Assembly: GCA_938075675.1 (NCBI GenBank)
Contig: CALJHE010000014.1
Coordinates: 1-64,000 of the forward strand
DNA: 64,000 nucleotides
Source: Candidatus Poseidoniaceae archaeon
GTDB lineage: Archaea; Thermoplasmatota; Poseidoniia; Poseidoniales; Poseidoniaceae
Direction of reading: 5' to 3'
Shown here: one piece after another, positions 25,542-33,228 of the stretch
How positions within the stretch are numbered: position 1 is the first letter of the stretch
Layout: each line of letters opens with the position of its first letter
Translations under genes and position numbers: made by a program
The notes under the pieces: model-generated
The model's input: the letters and a program-made list of their open reading frames with translations, nothing else
Told to the model about the DNA's origin: nothing
Databases searched by the model: none

Positions 25542-27071
25542 TCAGTATGTTTTGGCAAGAATCACTCGGCGACGGGTCATTTTGCCGCTCATATGGCAAG
25601 GCATTTCCGTATCGTATTCATCTGTTGAGTCTCCGAGGAAGGTAAGGCTTGTAGCACGCTCAATGGCTTCTGCATGAGCATCGGTTCCATCGAACGGGAT
25701 TTCGTAGATTTTACCCTCTTCAATTTCACCATCCATGACCCAAGTTCCATCCTTTTCTGTGAATGCAGGCAGCGGCTGGATAACATCAGACATGTGAGCG
25801 GAGGAGCGCTTTCGAAGTTCGTCAGCAATTTCGTTGAGAATGTTCTTGCACGCATTCGGTAGATCATCCATTGGTATGGGTTCCTTACCACCAGTTCTGC
25901 GAGCTGCGAAGGCAGTTCCTTGAGCAATATCGCGGGGGCCGACATCGAGTCTGAGAGGTACACCTTTGATTTCCCAATCGTAGTATTTCTGTCCTGCATG
26001 GATGTCACGAGAATCAACTTTGACGCGAAGTCCGCTCGCTCGGAGTGTTGTCGCCATTTCGTTGGCAACAGAGACCGTGTCAACGTCAGAATTTTTTCGA
26101 ATCATTGGGCATATGACCACTTGGAAAGGTGCGACGGCTGGTGGCATAATGAGGCCGTTTTCGTCACCGTGCATTCCAACCACTGCACCAAGCAAGCGTT
26201 CAGACATACCGTAAGTGGTTTGATGACAGAATTGTTGCTTCGCTTCGAGATTCTCATAAGAGAGGTCGAATGCTTTGGCCCATTGGTCACGGTAATGGTG
26301 GCAAGAAGCAACTTGGAGCGTTCGTCCATTCGGCATTACAGCATCGATTCCAATGGTGTACCATGCCCCGGGGAACGTATCCCAAACAGGCCTCTTGGCT
26401 TTTATTATTGGTAAGCATAGATCGTGCATGATGTTGTTGACGATTTCTAAATCCTGTTGAATTTGACGTGAAGCATCCTCTTCGTCTTCATGTGCTGTAT
26501 GCGCCTCAAAGAAATGGATTTCTCGAACTCGGATAAACGATCGTGTTTGTTTGGTTTCATAACGGAATGTGTTAACCATCTGATAGACTTTCAACGGCAA
26601 ATCTTTGTGCGAACGAATCCATAGAGGGAACATCGTATACATTGCCGTTTCAGAAGTCGGTCGCAAAAACATAGGAATGTCGAGTTCGTTTTCACCCGCA
26701 TGCTTAACCCAATAGACTTCTTTCTTGAAACCACCTTCTTCATCTTCATCACGCAAGTCATCGGGATCTACACCCTCTTCACGAGCTCTTTTCAGCCGTG
26801 CCACCAAAGCGTTTTCCTTTTCCAGAAGATTTTCAGGGATGAGTAACGGGAAGTTGACTTCCTCATGTTCAGTTCTCTCCATTTCGGCGTGTGTAAGGCT
26901 GTCGATGAGTTTCATGGTCTTCCAACCGTATGGACGCCATACATCCATTCCTTTGATTGGATATCGCTTGTCAACCAATTCAGCAGCTTCCACCATGAAT
27001 GGATACCATTCAGTGAAGTTGTCAGCTTTCGAGGGAATTCCTCGCTTGGCCTTACCCGGTCCTTTGCCCAT
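25542..27071 (-). CDS. proS: Prolyl-tRNA synthetase, archaeal/eukaryotic type
   Basis: Class II aminoacyl-tRNA synthetase charging tRNA-Pro. Class II motifs are seen in RETKQTRSFIRVREIHFFE (motif 2 region) and FLRPTSETAMYTMF. The anticodon-binding domain follows (MPPAVAPFQVVICPM), and the C-terminal domain ends in the family's terminal tyrosine (VILAKTY). At 509 residues there is no bacterial editing insertion, as expected for the archaeal type. I chose ATG 27071 (MGKGPGKAKRGIPS), because the frame upstream to 27146 has no family match. Confidence 0.95.
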   Translation of the reverse strand: MGKGPGKAKRGIPSKADNFTEWYPFMVEAAELVDKRYPIKGMDVWRPYGWKTMKLIDSLTHAEMERTEHEEVNFPLLIPENLLEKENALVARLKRAREEGVDPDDLRDEDEEGGFKKEVYWVKHAGENELDIPMFLRPTSETAMYTMFPLWIRSHKDLPLKVYQMVNTFRYETKQTRSFIRVREIHFFEAHTAHEDEEDASRQIQQDLEIVNNIMHDLCLPIIKAKRPVWDTFPGAWYTIGIDAVMPNGRTLQVASCHHYRDQWAKAFDLSYENLEAKQQFCHQTTYGMSERLLGAVVGMHGDENGLIMPPAVAPFQVVICPMIRKNSDVDTVSVANEMATTLRASGLRVKVDSRDIHAGQKYYDWEIKGVPLRLDVGPRDIAQGTAFAARRTGGKEPIPMDDLPNACKNILNEIADELRKRSSAHMSDVIQPLPAFTEKDGTWVMDGEIEEGKIYEIPFDGTDAHAEAIERATSLTFLGDSTDEYDTEMPCHMSGKMTRRRVILAKTY

Positions 27072-27152
27072 AAACAGGACTCGACACCCCTCGCTCATCA
27101 AGATGACGCATGAAGTGAGCCAAGAATTGAGTTCTCCACTCAACAACCGATT

Positions 27153-27440
27153 CTACAATTCCAAATGATTGGTCTCTGCATCACTTTTCGGGCGTGCCAC
27201 GAAACCCAGCACTGCAGTTACAAACCAAGCGACCTCTAGAATGAAGAATGCCCATTCTTCTATCAGGTAGGCTCGAACGGCGAGTATTCCTGAACCGACG
27301 GCCATGAGCGTCAGATATGACGATGTCTTACTGTGAATAATATTTTGAGTTTCAAGGAAAAAAGCACACAATATGAGAAACATTCCAAGGAATGCAACCG
27401 TTTCCGAATTGAAACCAACTTCCATGACACCACCGGTCAC
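27153..27440 (-). CDS. Small three-helix membrane protein, CBU_0592-like
   Basis: Protein of 95 residues with three hydrophobic helices (FLGMFLILCAFFLET, LTLMAVGSGILAVRAYLI, WAFFILEVAWFVTAVLGFV). The spacing and the tryptophan-containing last helix resemble the CBU_0592/SemiSWEET-like small membrane family, but similarity is by pattern only. The start at 27440 overlaps the previous stop as ATGA; ATG 27425 after GGTGGTG is an alternative. It lies in the transcript that leads into proS. Confidence 0.6.
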   Translation of the reverse strand: MTGGVMEVGFNSETVAFLGMFLILCAFFLETQNIIHSKTSSYLTLMAVGSGILAVRAYLIEEWAFFILEVAWFVTAVLGFVARPKSDAETNHLEL

Positions 27441-28012
27441 TTTCGCATGGTGAGGACAAGAGCGCCAAAGAGTACCGCGACTGCTACGATATCAGGGATT
27501 CCGTAAATCCCCGCTTGTACAGGTTCAGACCAACCGTAGCCAGTGTCAATTTTGTAAATATCCATCAAGTTGATTCGTGTGTATCCTTCGGCCGGGCATA
27601 AGTCACCTGATTCACACATCGAGCCGACAACATATGACCAAACACCGAAGAGATTCAGAACAACGAAACCGAGGCCTGCCAGAACCAATCGCCGCATGGC
27701 ACTGGACTTCTTTGAATCAGTGACTCCAGCAACGACCGCAATTTCAGCCACAGGCAGTGGTAGTGGAGTTGCTGGGGCAATATCACCAATCACTTCAATC
27801 AACATATCAGTAGGTGGAGCAACCTCAGTAACAGGGGCGACAGCAGCCATTTGATTTGGTTGAATGTCTCTTGGTTTCACTGGTGTTATTGGAGCGATTT
27901 TGATGCCATAAATCCTGTCTGCAAGGCTCACGAGAACAGGATCACCCGCAATTTCTTCAGGCGAAAAGTCACCTGCCAAGAGTTTCTTCAACAAGTCATT
28001 TGATGATGTCAT
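27437..28012 (-). CDS. Two-helix membrane protein, function unknown
   Basis: Protein of 191 residues. The first ~50 residues are helical with FSPEEIAGDPVLVSLADRIYG; a long proline/valine-rich linker follows (APITPVKPRD ... TPLPLPVAEIAVV). Two membrane segments (LVLAGLGFVVLNLFGVWSYVV and DIVAVAVLFGALVLTM) flank a short loop with a Cys pair (MCESGDLCPAEGY) that may be a disulfide outside the cell. No family was recognised. ATG 28012 was chosen over the 28069 extension. It overlaps the next gene by four bases. Confidence 0.6.
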   Translation of the reverse strand: MTSSNDLLKKLLAGDFSPEEIAGDPVLVSLADRIYGIKIAPITPVKPRDIQPNQMAAVAPVTEVAPPTDMLIEVIGDIAPATPLPLPVAEIAVVAGVTDSKKSSAMRRLVLAGLGFVVLNLFGVWSYVVGSMCESGDLCPAEGYTRINLMDIYKIDTGYGWSEPVQAGIYGIPDIVAVAVLFGALVLTMRK

Positions 28013-28083
28013 CTCACGGCCTCCGTAAGTTATCGGGTGAAGCCTTCCTTCAAGAAGCCTCCTTCTCAATACGCTATGCGGAA

Positions 28084-28746
28084 TCAGGCATTTCCAGCCT
28101 TTTCGACTTCTGCCCAGTCCTTCATGAATCCTTCAAGTCCGCGGTCTGTGAGTGGGTGCTTCATGAGTTGGCGGAATGTCTTTGCAGGCATTGTTGCGGT
28201 ATGTGCTCCTAGTTGGATGCACTGCAGCACGTGAGTCGGGTGTCGAATGGAAGCCGCAAGGACCTTGGTCGTAATCGAGGGGTAATTGGCCCATGTGTCC
28301 ATTATCTCAGCAATGAGAGTCATTCCGTCATGTCCGGTGTCATCAATTCGACCGATGAAAGGTGAGACGTATGTAGCGCCAGCCTTAGCAGCCATCAATG
28401 CCTGAGCCGCAGAAAAAATAAGCGTAACGTTGGTATCAATTCCTTCCTCGTTGAGAACCTTAGTTGCTGCCAGCCCTTCAGGAGTGCAAGGAATCTTGAT
28501 AATGACATTTTCTGGGAGTTCTGCTTTCAATGCTCGGCCTTGAGTAATCATACCTTCTGTATCCATTGCGGTAACTTCCGCGGAAATAGGCCCATCGCAT
28601 ATCGATGCAATTTCAGCGACTACTTGCTTGAAGTCCCGACCACTTTTCTTAATCAGTGAGGGATTGGTTGTAACCCCATCAAGAATACCCCATGCGGCAA
28701 TTTCACGAATTTCGTCTACGTCTGCTGTGTCAAGGAAGAACTCCAT
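28084..28746 (-). CDS. tal: Transaldolase, small (TalC/MipB/FSA) type
   Basis: 220-residue transaldolase-like (beta/alpha)8 enzyme of the non-oxidative pentose phosphate pathway. Features are the N-terminal [11 protein letters not shown], the DGVTTNPSL segment, the Schiff-base lysine in NVIIKIPCT, and [10 protein letters not shown]. This short family also includes fructose-6-phosphate aldolases, so activity is not certain from sequence, but location with two transketolase subunits favours transaldolase. ATG 28746 (MEFFLDTA) was chosen over the 28776 extension. Confidence 0.88.
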   Translation of the reverse strand: MEFFLDTADVDEIREIAAWGILDGVTTNPSLIKKSGRDFKQVVAEIASICDGPISAEVTAMDTEGMITQGRALKAELPENVIIKIPCTPEGLAATKVLNEEGIDTNVTLIFSAAQALMAAKAGATYVSPFIGRIDDTGHDGMTLIAEIMDTWANYPSITTKVLAASIRHPTHVLQCIQLGAHTATMPAKTFRQLMKHPLTDRGLEGFMKDWAEVEKAGNA

Positions 28747-28801
28747 GATGCGAGGATGTGGTAGGCACTCTTTCAAGTATTTGCTGTGAGCATTTTCTCA
28801 G

Positions 28802-29164
28802 TTATTCGTAGTCGGTGTATTTCTTGGAATTCCCTTTTGCCTTCTCAATGGGGTACTTCGCTCGGTTCTTCTCTATTTTTGTGTGCATGATTTGTATCGG
28901 GTCGACGTCCAATACAGAACACAAGCGAAGGCAGTAGACCATGACATCGGCCAATTCATCACAGATCTGGACAGTGAGTTTGGGGTTTGAGCGAACTTCT
29001 TCTGCAGTTGGATTGCTCCACTGAATGGTTTCATTGAGTTCGCTCGCTTCTATTGCGACAGAGGCCATCAAGTTCTTGACGCTGTGGAACTGCTCCCAGT
29101 CCCTTTCTTTGGTAAATGAATCAACAGTTTCTATCGTTGAAGCAAGTGTATCTTCACCGGTCAT
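28802..29164 (-). CDS. MazG-like nucleotide pyrophosphohydrolase
   Basis: 120-residue all-alpha NTP pyrophosphohydrolase of the MazG/RS21-C6 (dCTPase) type, which hydrolyses non-canonical or surplus (d)NTPs. The metal-binding pattern is seen as AIEASELNETIQW and, about 35 residues later, DELADVMVYCLRL (ExxE and ExxD). It lies between the transketolase and transaldolase genes on the same strand. The in-frame GTG at 29173 is an alternative start. Confidence 0.82.
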   Translation of the reverse strand: MTGEDTLASTIETVDSFTKERDWEQFHSVKNLMASVAIEASELNETIQWSNPTAEEVRSNPKLTVQICDELADVMVYCLRLCSVLDVDPIQIMHTKIEKNRAKYPIEKAKGNSKKYTDYE

Positions 29165-29206
29165 GAGATGCACTCAGTGCATCTCGCTAATGTAACTTCA
29201 GCACTT

Positions 29207-30145
29207 TCACTTTCGTGAGATGGCCTTCTTAGCAGCTTCAACGATGTACTTGGCAGACAACTTCATCAGATCTAACATTTCGTCTGCTTGCCCAGATTCT
29301 CCGAATCGGTCAGGTACTCCGACCATTTCGAGAGGAGCAAACTTGTTTGCAACCAGGTGTTCAGCAACAGCGCTGCCTAATCCACCGATGACATTGTGGT
29401 CTTCAGCCGTCACAATTGCCCCGCATCGTTCAACCATCCGGTCAACGAGTTGACCATCGAGTGGCTTGAGCGTGTGCATGTCGATCACACTTGCATTGAT
29501 GCCTTCTTGCATCAAAATGTCAGCTGCTTTGAGAGATTCGGAAACCAATACCCCGCATGCAATAATTGCAACGTCGTTACCATCCTTGAGTTCGATACCC
29601 TTACCGATTTGAATCGAGTCAGGGTCGACATCGTCGTACAAAACTGGAGTTTTATTCCGTGCAGTTCTCATGTAGGAGGGGGACTTTGTGCCGGCAAGCC
29701 TCGTGGTGAGAATACGCGTGCTTACATCATCACACGGATGAAGAACCGTTACGTTAGGAAGTGTTCGGAATACCGCCAAATCTTCGATTGACTGTGCCGA
29801 TGAACCATCGGTTCCTGTGTGCGTTCCTCCGTGGCTTCCACAAAGGTGTACGGCCAGATTTGGGCGAGCAACGCCGTTTCTCATTTGTTCAAACGCACGC
29901 TCTGTGAAAATAGCAAATGTACTCGCAAACGGAATGTATCCTGATGCGGCCATACCTGCACCAACTAAGAGCATGTTTTGTTCTCCAATACCGCATGATA
30001 CCGTTCTCTCCGGATGGGCTTTTCTAAAGTGCAAGGACTTTGTTGACTTACCCAAATCTGCTTCCAAAACAACCACCTTTGGGTTGTCGGCAAGGTCGAG
30101 CAATGCTTGGCCGTATCCGTCTCGTGTTGCTGCCATTCGTGTCAT
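29207..30145 (-). CDS. tktB: Transketolase, C-terminal (pyrimidine-binding) subunit
   Basis: C-terminal half of a split archaeal transketolase: pyrimidine-binding domain plus transketolase C domain, 312 residues. Key sites are the catalytic glutamate in GIGEQNMLLVGAGMA and HGGTHTGTDGSSAQ. It overlaps the N-terminal subunit gene by four bases (ATGA), so the two are made together and form the active thiamine-diphosphate enzyme that moves two-carbon units between sugar phosphates. Confidence 0.93.
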   Translation of the reverse strand: MTRMAATRDGYGQALLDLADNPKVVVLEADLGKSTKSLHFRKAHPERTVSCGIGEQNMLLVGAGMAASGYIPFASTFAIFTERAFEQMRNGVARPNLAVHLCGSHGGTHTGTDGSSAQSIEDLAVFRTLPNVTVLHPCDDVSTRILTTRLAGTKSPSYMRTARNKTPVLYDDVDPDSIQIGKGIELKDGNDVAIIACGVLVSESLKAADILMQEGINASVIDMHTLKPLDGQLVDRMVERCGAIVTAEDHNVIGGLGSAVAEHLVANKFAPLEMVGVPDRFGESGQADEMLDLMKLSAKYIVEAAKKAISRK

Positions 30146-30975
30146 GCTTCCACCTCCCCAAGTTCAACCATGGCTTGATGGAATTGTTCATCGTTCGGTG
30201 CAGCACCATGGAAGGAGGGATTGTTTTCCATGTACGAAATACCCGCGCCTTTAACGGTATGAGCAATGAGAATTGAAGGTCCGTTGCAGTTCTCTGGAGC
30301 TTCAAGGAAGTCCAAACCTTCCATGACTTCGGTCATATCGTGTCCATCAATTTCCTTAACGTTCCATCCGAAGGCCTTCCACTTTGCAGGGATGTCAAAC
30401 ATACGCATTTGTTCTTCACAGAAATCATCGTTTTGGATACGGTTTCTGTCAAGAATTACTTTGAGGTTTCCGAGTTCATGGTGTGCTGCAGCCATAGCGG
30501 CTTCCCAAACACTACCTTCTTGCATTTCACCATCACCGATCATAACGAACGCTCTTCTATCGCTGGCATCGAGTCGAGCTGCTGTCGCACAACCCATGCC
30601 GAACGATAGGCCCATGCCCAGGGAACCTGCTGAAAAATCGACTCCAGGACACCATTTCATGTCGACGTGACCTTGGCAGACACCGCCAAGAACACGGTAT
30701 GATTTGAGGTCCTCATGAGAGATGAATCCCATTTCAGCCAAGACAGCATACATTCCAGGAGAGGCGTGGCCCTTCGAGAGAATGAAGCGGTCACGGTCAT
30801 CCCAATCTGGTTGCTCTGGGCGGATTCGCATACGAGTGGCATAAAGCGCAGCTATGAGGTCAATCTCGGAAAGAGAGCCTCCTGGATGACCTGCTTGCGC
30901 ACGGTGAACCATTTTGACAATTTCAACACGACATTTTCGTGCCATTTCCTCTAAATCTGCTATCGACTTGGACAT
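30142..30975 (-). CDS. tktA: Transketolase, N-terminal (TPP-binding) subunit
   Basis: N-terminal half of the split transketolase, 277 residues, binding the diphosphate of thiamine diphosphate through GDGEMQEGSVWEA ... LDRNRIQND. The substrate-channel histidines are in AGHPGGSLSEID and SKGHASPGMY. ATG 30975 follows GAGGGTG. With transaldolase (28084) this transcript supplies the non-oxidative pentose phosphate branch, presumably for ribose and erythrose phosphate synthesis in an organism without evident oxidative genes here. Confidence 0.94.
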   Translation of the reverse strand: MSKSIADLEEMARKCRVEIVKMVHRAQAGHPGGSLSEIDLIAALYATRMRIRPEQPDWDDRDRFILSKGHASPGMYAVLAEMGFISHEDLKSYRVLGGVCQGHVDMKWCPGVDFSAGSLGMGLSFGMGCATAARLDASDRRAFVMIGDGEMQEGSVWEAAMAAAHHELGNLKVILDRNRIQNDDFCEEQMRMFDIPAKWKAFGWNVKEIDGHDMTEVMEGLDFLEAPENCNGPSILIAHTVKGAGISYMENNPSFHGAAPNDEQFHQAMVELGEVEA

Positions 30976-31056
30976 TGTTACACCCTCGTAATGTTGTGCC
31001 TTAGCGGGAGACCTTTGATGGTTTTCCTCCTTTTAGGATGGATGACAGTCGTGAAA

Positions 31057-33105
31057 TCACTTCAAGTTCTTGAGTTTGAAAGCGTTAAACAGTTTCTGAC
31101 AGGCGTCGAGTATGATTATTCTCGATTCGGTAATGAGATTTCCACCCTTCGGTAATGCTCGAGTAGCAAGCCAGATGAACACTGCAACGAACCATCCAAA
31201 GAACATCAATGAGAACAAGTCTCCAAGAGTCGTAACACTGAAGATTTCATCGAGTTTGATATCGCTAACAATAAGTAATGCGATGAACACTCCAAGCAAT
31301 GATTCGCCAGCGATGAATCCTGCCCCAATGAGTACACCACGGTTCTCTACTTCTTTAGCAGCTTTTTTCGCTGCTGGAGACGGATTCGACTTAATTGAAC
31401 CATCGATACGGATATAGGCCGAATTGAGGGCAAAATAAGAGATAATACCGCCGAGCATAATTGGTACTGAAAGGGCCAATGGGAGATAGATTCCGATTGC
31501 AACACTCATGACGGGCATTTTGAGAACGATAAGGACAACTGCAATGACAGCACCTAACAAGACCATCTCAATGTTGAGACCTCCACCAAATGCTCCTTGG
31601 ACGATAGCTCCAATCAATTCGGCTTGCGGTGCAAAAAGCGCTTTATCGCATCCTGGGTCGGAAGGCAGCGGGTTCATTTCGCATGCAGTTTTAGAAATCC
31701 TGAATGCGTTGTGGAGCAGTTGCAACGTTGGCCCAATGATCACAGCGCCTGTAACAACACCAATAATTTCAGCAGTTTGTTGCCTCCACGGTGTTGCACC
31801 AACCATATGGCCTGTTTTGAGGTCCTGCATGACGTCTCCGGCAATTGCCGCAGATGAAGCCACAATTGCAGCGATGAGAAGTGTTGCTAACATCAGTTCG
31901 GTGGTTCCGAGACCGAGGAAAAAGTCACCAACAATCCAAACCAGTGCCACAGTGAAAAGTAAAGTAGCGATGGTCATTCCTGAAACTGGAGAGTTTGATG
32001 ACCCGACAACTCCAGCGATATACCCTGCAACTGCTGCGAAGAAAAAGGCTACCACTCCAAGGAATAAAGCGCCTGCTAGAGCGAGAATCAGTGATCCGGT
32101 CGCCCACCAATAATAGAGGAAAGTGAGGACAATCAGTACTCCACAAAACATCAACACCTTGTCGAGTGAAAGGTCAATTTCAGTTCTCAAAAGTTTTTCA
32201 GAGGAATCGTCGTTCTTGACAAGTGCCTTTGATAGACCAGTGATGATTGTCTTACGCATCGACCAAAGCGTGTATACCCCGCCAACGACCATAGCACCTA
32301 CTCCAACGTAACGTATTTGAGAGGCCCAGATAATACTGAAACTCGATACTAAATCAGGGGCAGGTGGCCACCCACGAATGAGTCCATACATTGGAACGAG
32401 TAATGCAAATCCAATGACACCTCCAAGGAAAATGAACGATGCAATACGAATGCCAACGATGTAGCCAACAGAAAGCAACGCAATCGAGAGATCCATTCCA
32501 GCGTACACGCGAGTTCCAATGAACTCCCAAGCAGCCTCGACCTTGTGATGTGTTACCTCGAAGCCTTTGACCATGAGGCCATAGATAGCACCTATTCCGA
32601 GTGCGTAAAGAATTGCCAAAGCCCCTTCTCCACCCTCTTCACCAGCAACCAATACTTCTCTGCATGCAACGCCTTCCGGATAAGGCAGAGCTTCCTCAAC
32701 GATGAACAGTCGTCGCAGTGCAATGGTGAACATGGTGCCTAACAATCCTCCGAGTAAAGCAATAATCATCGTGTCAAGCCACTGAATTTCCGTCCAAATG
32801 CCGATTACAAGGAATGCAGGGACAGTGAAAATGATTCCCGCTGCAAGAGATTCACCTGCACTTGCCATTGTTTGGACGGCGTTATTTTCGAGGATTGAAA
32901 CATCATTAAATGCCGTTCTTAGGATAATCATCGACATAACTGCTGCAGGAATACTTGCGGAAACTGTCATACCTGCATACAACCCCAGATAAGCATTGGC
33001 AGCAGTCATGAGAATCCCCAGAATAATTCCCACAACAACGACACGCAGTGTCAATTCTTTAGGGGACTCTGAGGCAGGGATGTATGGTTCTCCCAAAACG
33101 CTCAT
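31057..33105 (-). CDS. OPT family oligopeptide transporter
   Basis: 682-residue integral membrane protein of the oligopeptide transporter superfamily, starting with the family's PYIPASESPKELTLR and ILGILMTAANAYLGLYAGMT. About 14-16 hydrophobic segments can be seen. The GDVMQDLKTGHMVGATPWRQQ segment is characteristic of the prokaryotic OPT/YSL-like branch. Members import peptides or metal-chelates by proton coupling; for a heterotrophic planktonic cell, peptide uptake is a plausible role (inference). It is divergent from the Ca2+-type ATPase, with 123 bases between. Confidence 0.9.
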   Translation of the reverse strand: MSVLGEPYIPASESPKELTLRVVVVGIILGILMTAANAYLGLYAGMTVSASIPAAVMSMIILRTAFNDVSILENNAVQTMASAGESLAAGIIFTVPAFLVIGIWTEIQWLDTMIIALLGGLLGTMFTIALRRLFIVEEALPYPEGVACREVLVAGEEGGEGALAILYALGIGAIYGLMVKGFEVTHHKVEAAWEFIGTRVYAGMDLSIALLSVGYIVGIRIASFIFLGGVIGFALLVPMYGLIRGWPPAPDLVSSFSIIWASQIRYVGVGAMVVGGVYTLWSMRKTIITGLSKALVKNDDSSEKLLRTEIDLSLDKVLMFCGVLIVLTFLYYWWATGSLILALAGALFLGVVAFFFAAVAGYIAGVVGSSNSPVSGMTIATLLFTVALVWIVGDFFLGLGTTELMLATLLIAAIVASSAAIAGDVMQDLKTGHMVGATPWRQQTAEIIGVVTGAVIIGPTLQLLHNAFRISKTACEMNPLPSDPGCDKALFAPQAELIGAIVQGAFGGGLNIEMVLLGAVIAVVLIVLKMPVMSVAIGIYLPLALSVPIMLGGIISYFALNSAYIRIDGSIKSNPSPAAKKAAKEVENRGVLIGAGFIAGESLLGVFIALLIVSDIKLDEIFSVTTLGDLFSLMFFGWFVAVFIWLATRALPKGGNLITESRIIILDACQKLFNAFKLKNLK

Positions 33106-33201
33106 GCACCTTCGAGACAGATGCAGTTGTTCAAATCATCGCTTGTGTGGATAGGGAATACCACCATCATTATCATAAGTCCTCCATTGTACGAATAACT
33201 G

Positions 33202-33215
33202 CTTACGCACGTAAG
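33202..33215. repeat. Short inverted repeat before the P-type ATPase gene
   Basis: CTTAC, a 4-base spacer and GTAAG form a perfect dyad 13 bases before the chosen ATPase start, in the region shared with the divergent OPT gene. It could be an operator or overlap the ribosome-binding region; with only five base pairs per arm chance is a real alternative. Confidence 0.25.
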
Positions 33216-33228
33216 TGGGGTGTTTTTG

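Noticed and set aside
28802-29164. MazG-like gene as the antitoxin-associated part of a toxin-antitoxin or phage-defence system
   Set aside because: Neighbours are pentose-phosphate genes and no toxin-like partner is present; house-cleaning function is simpler.
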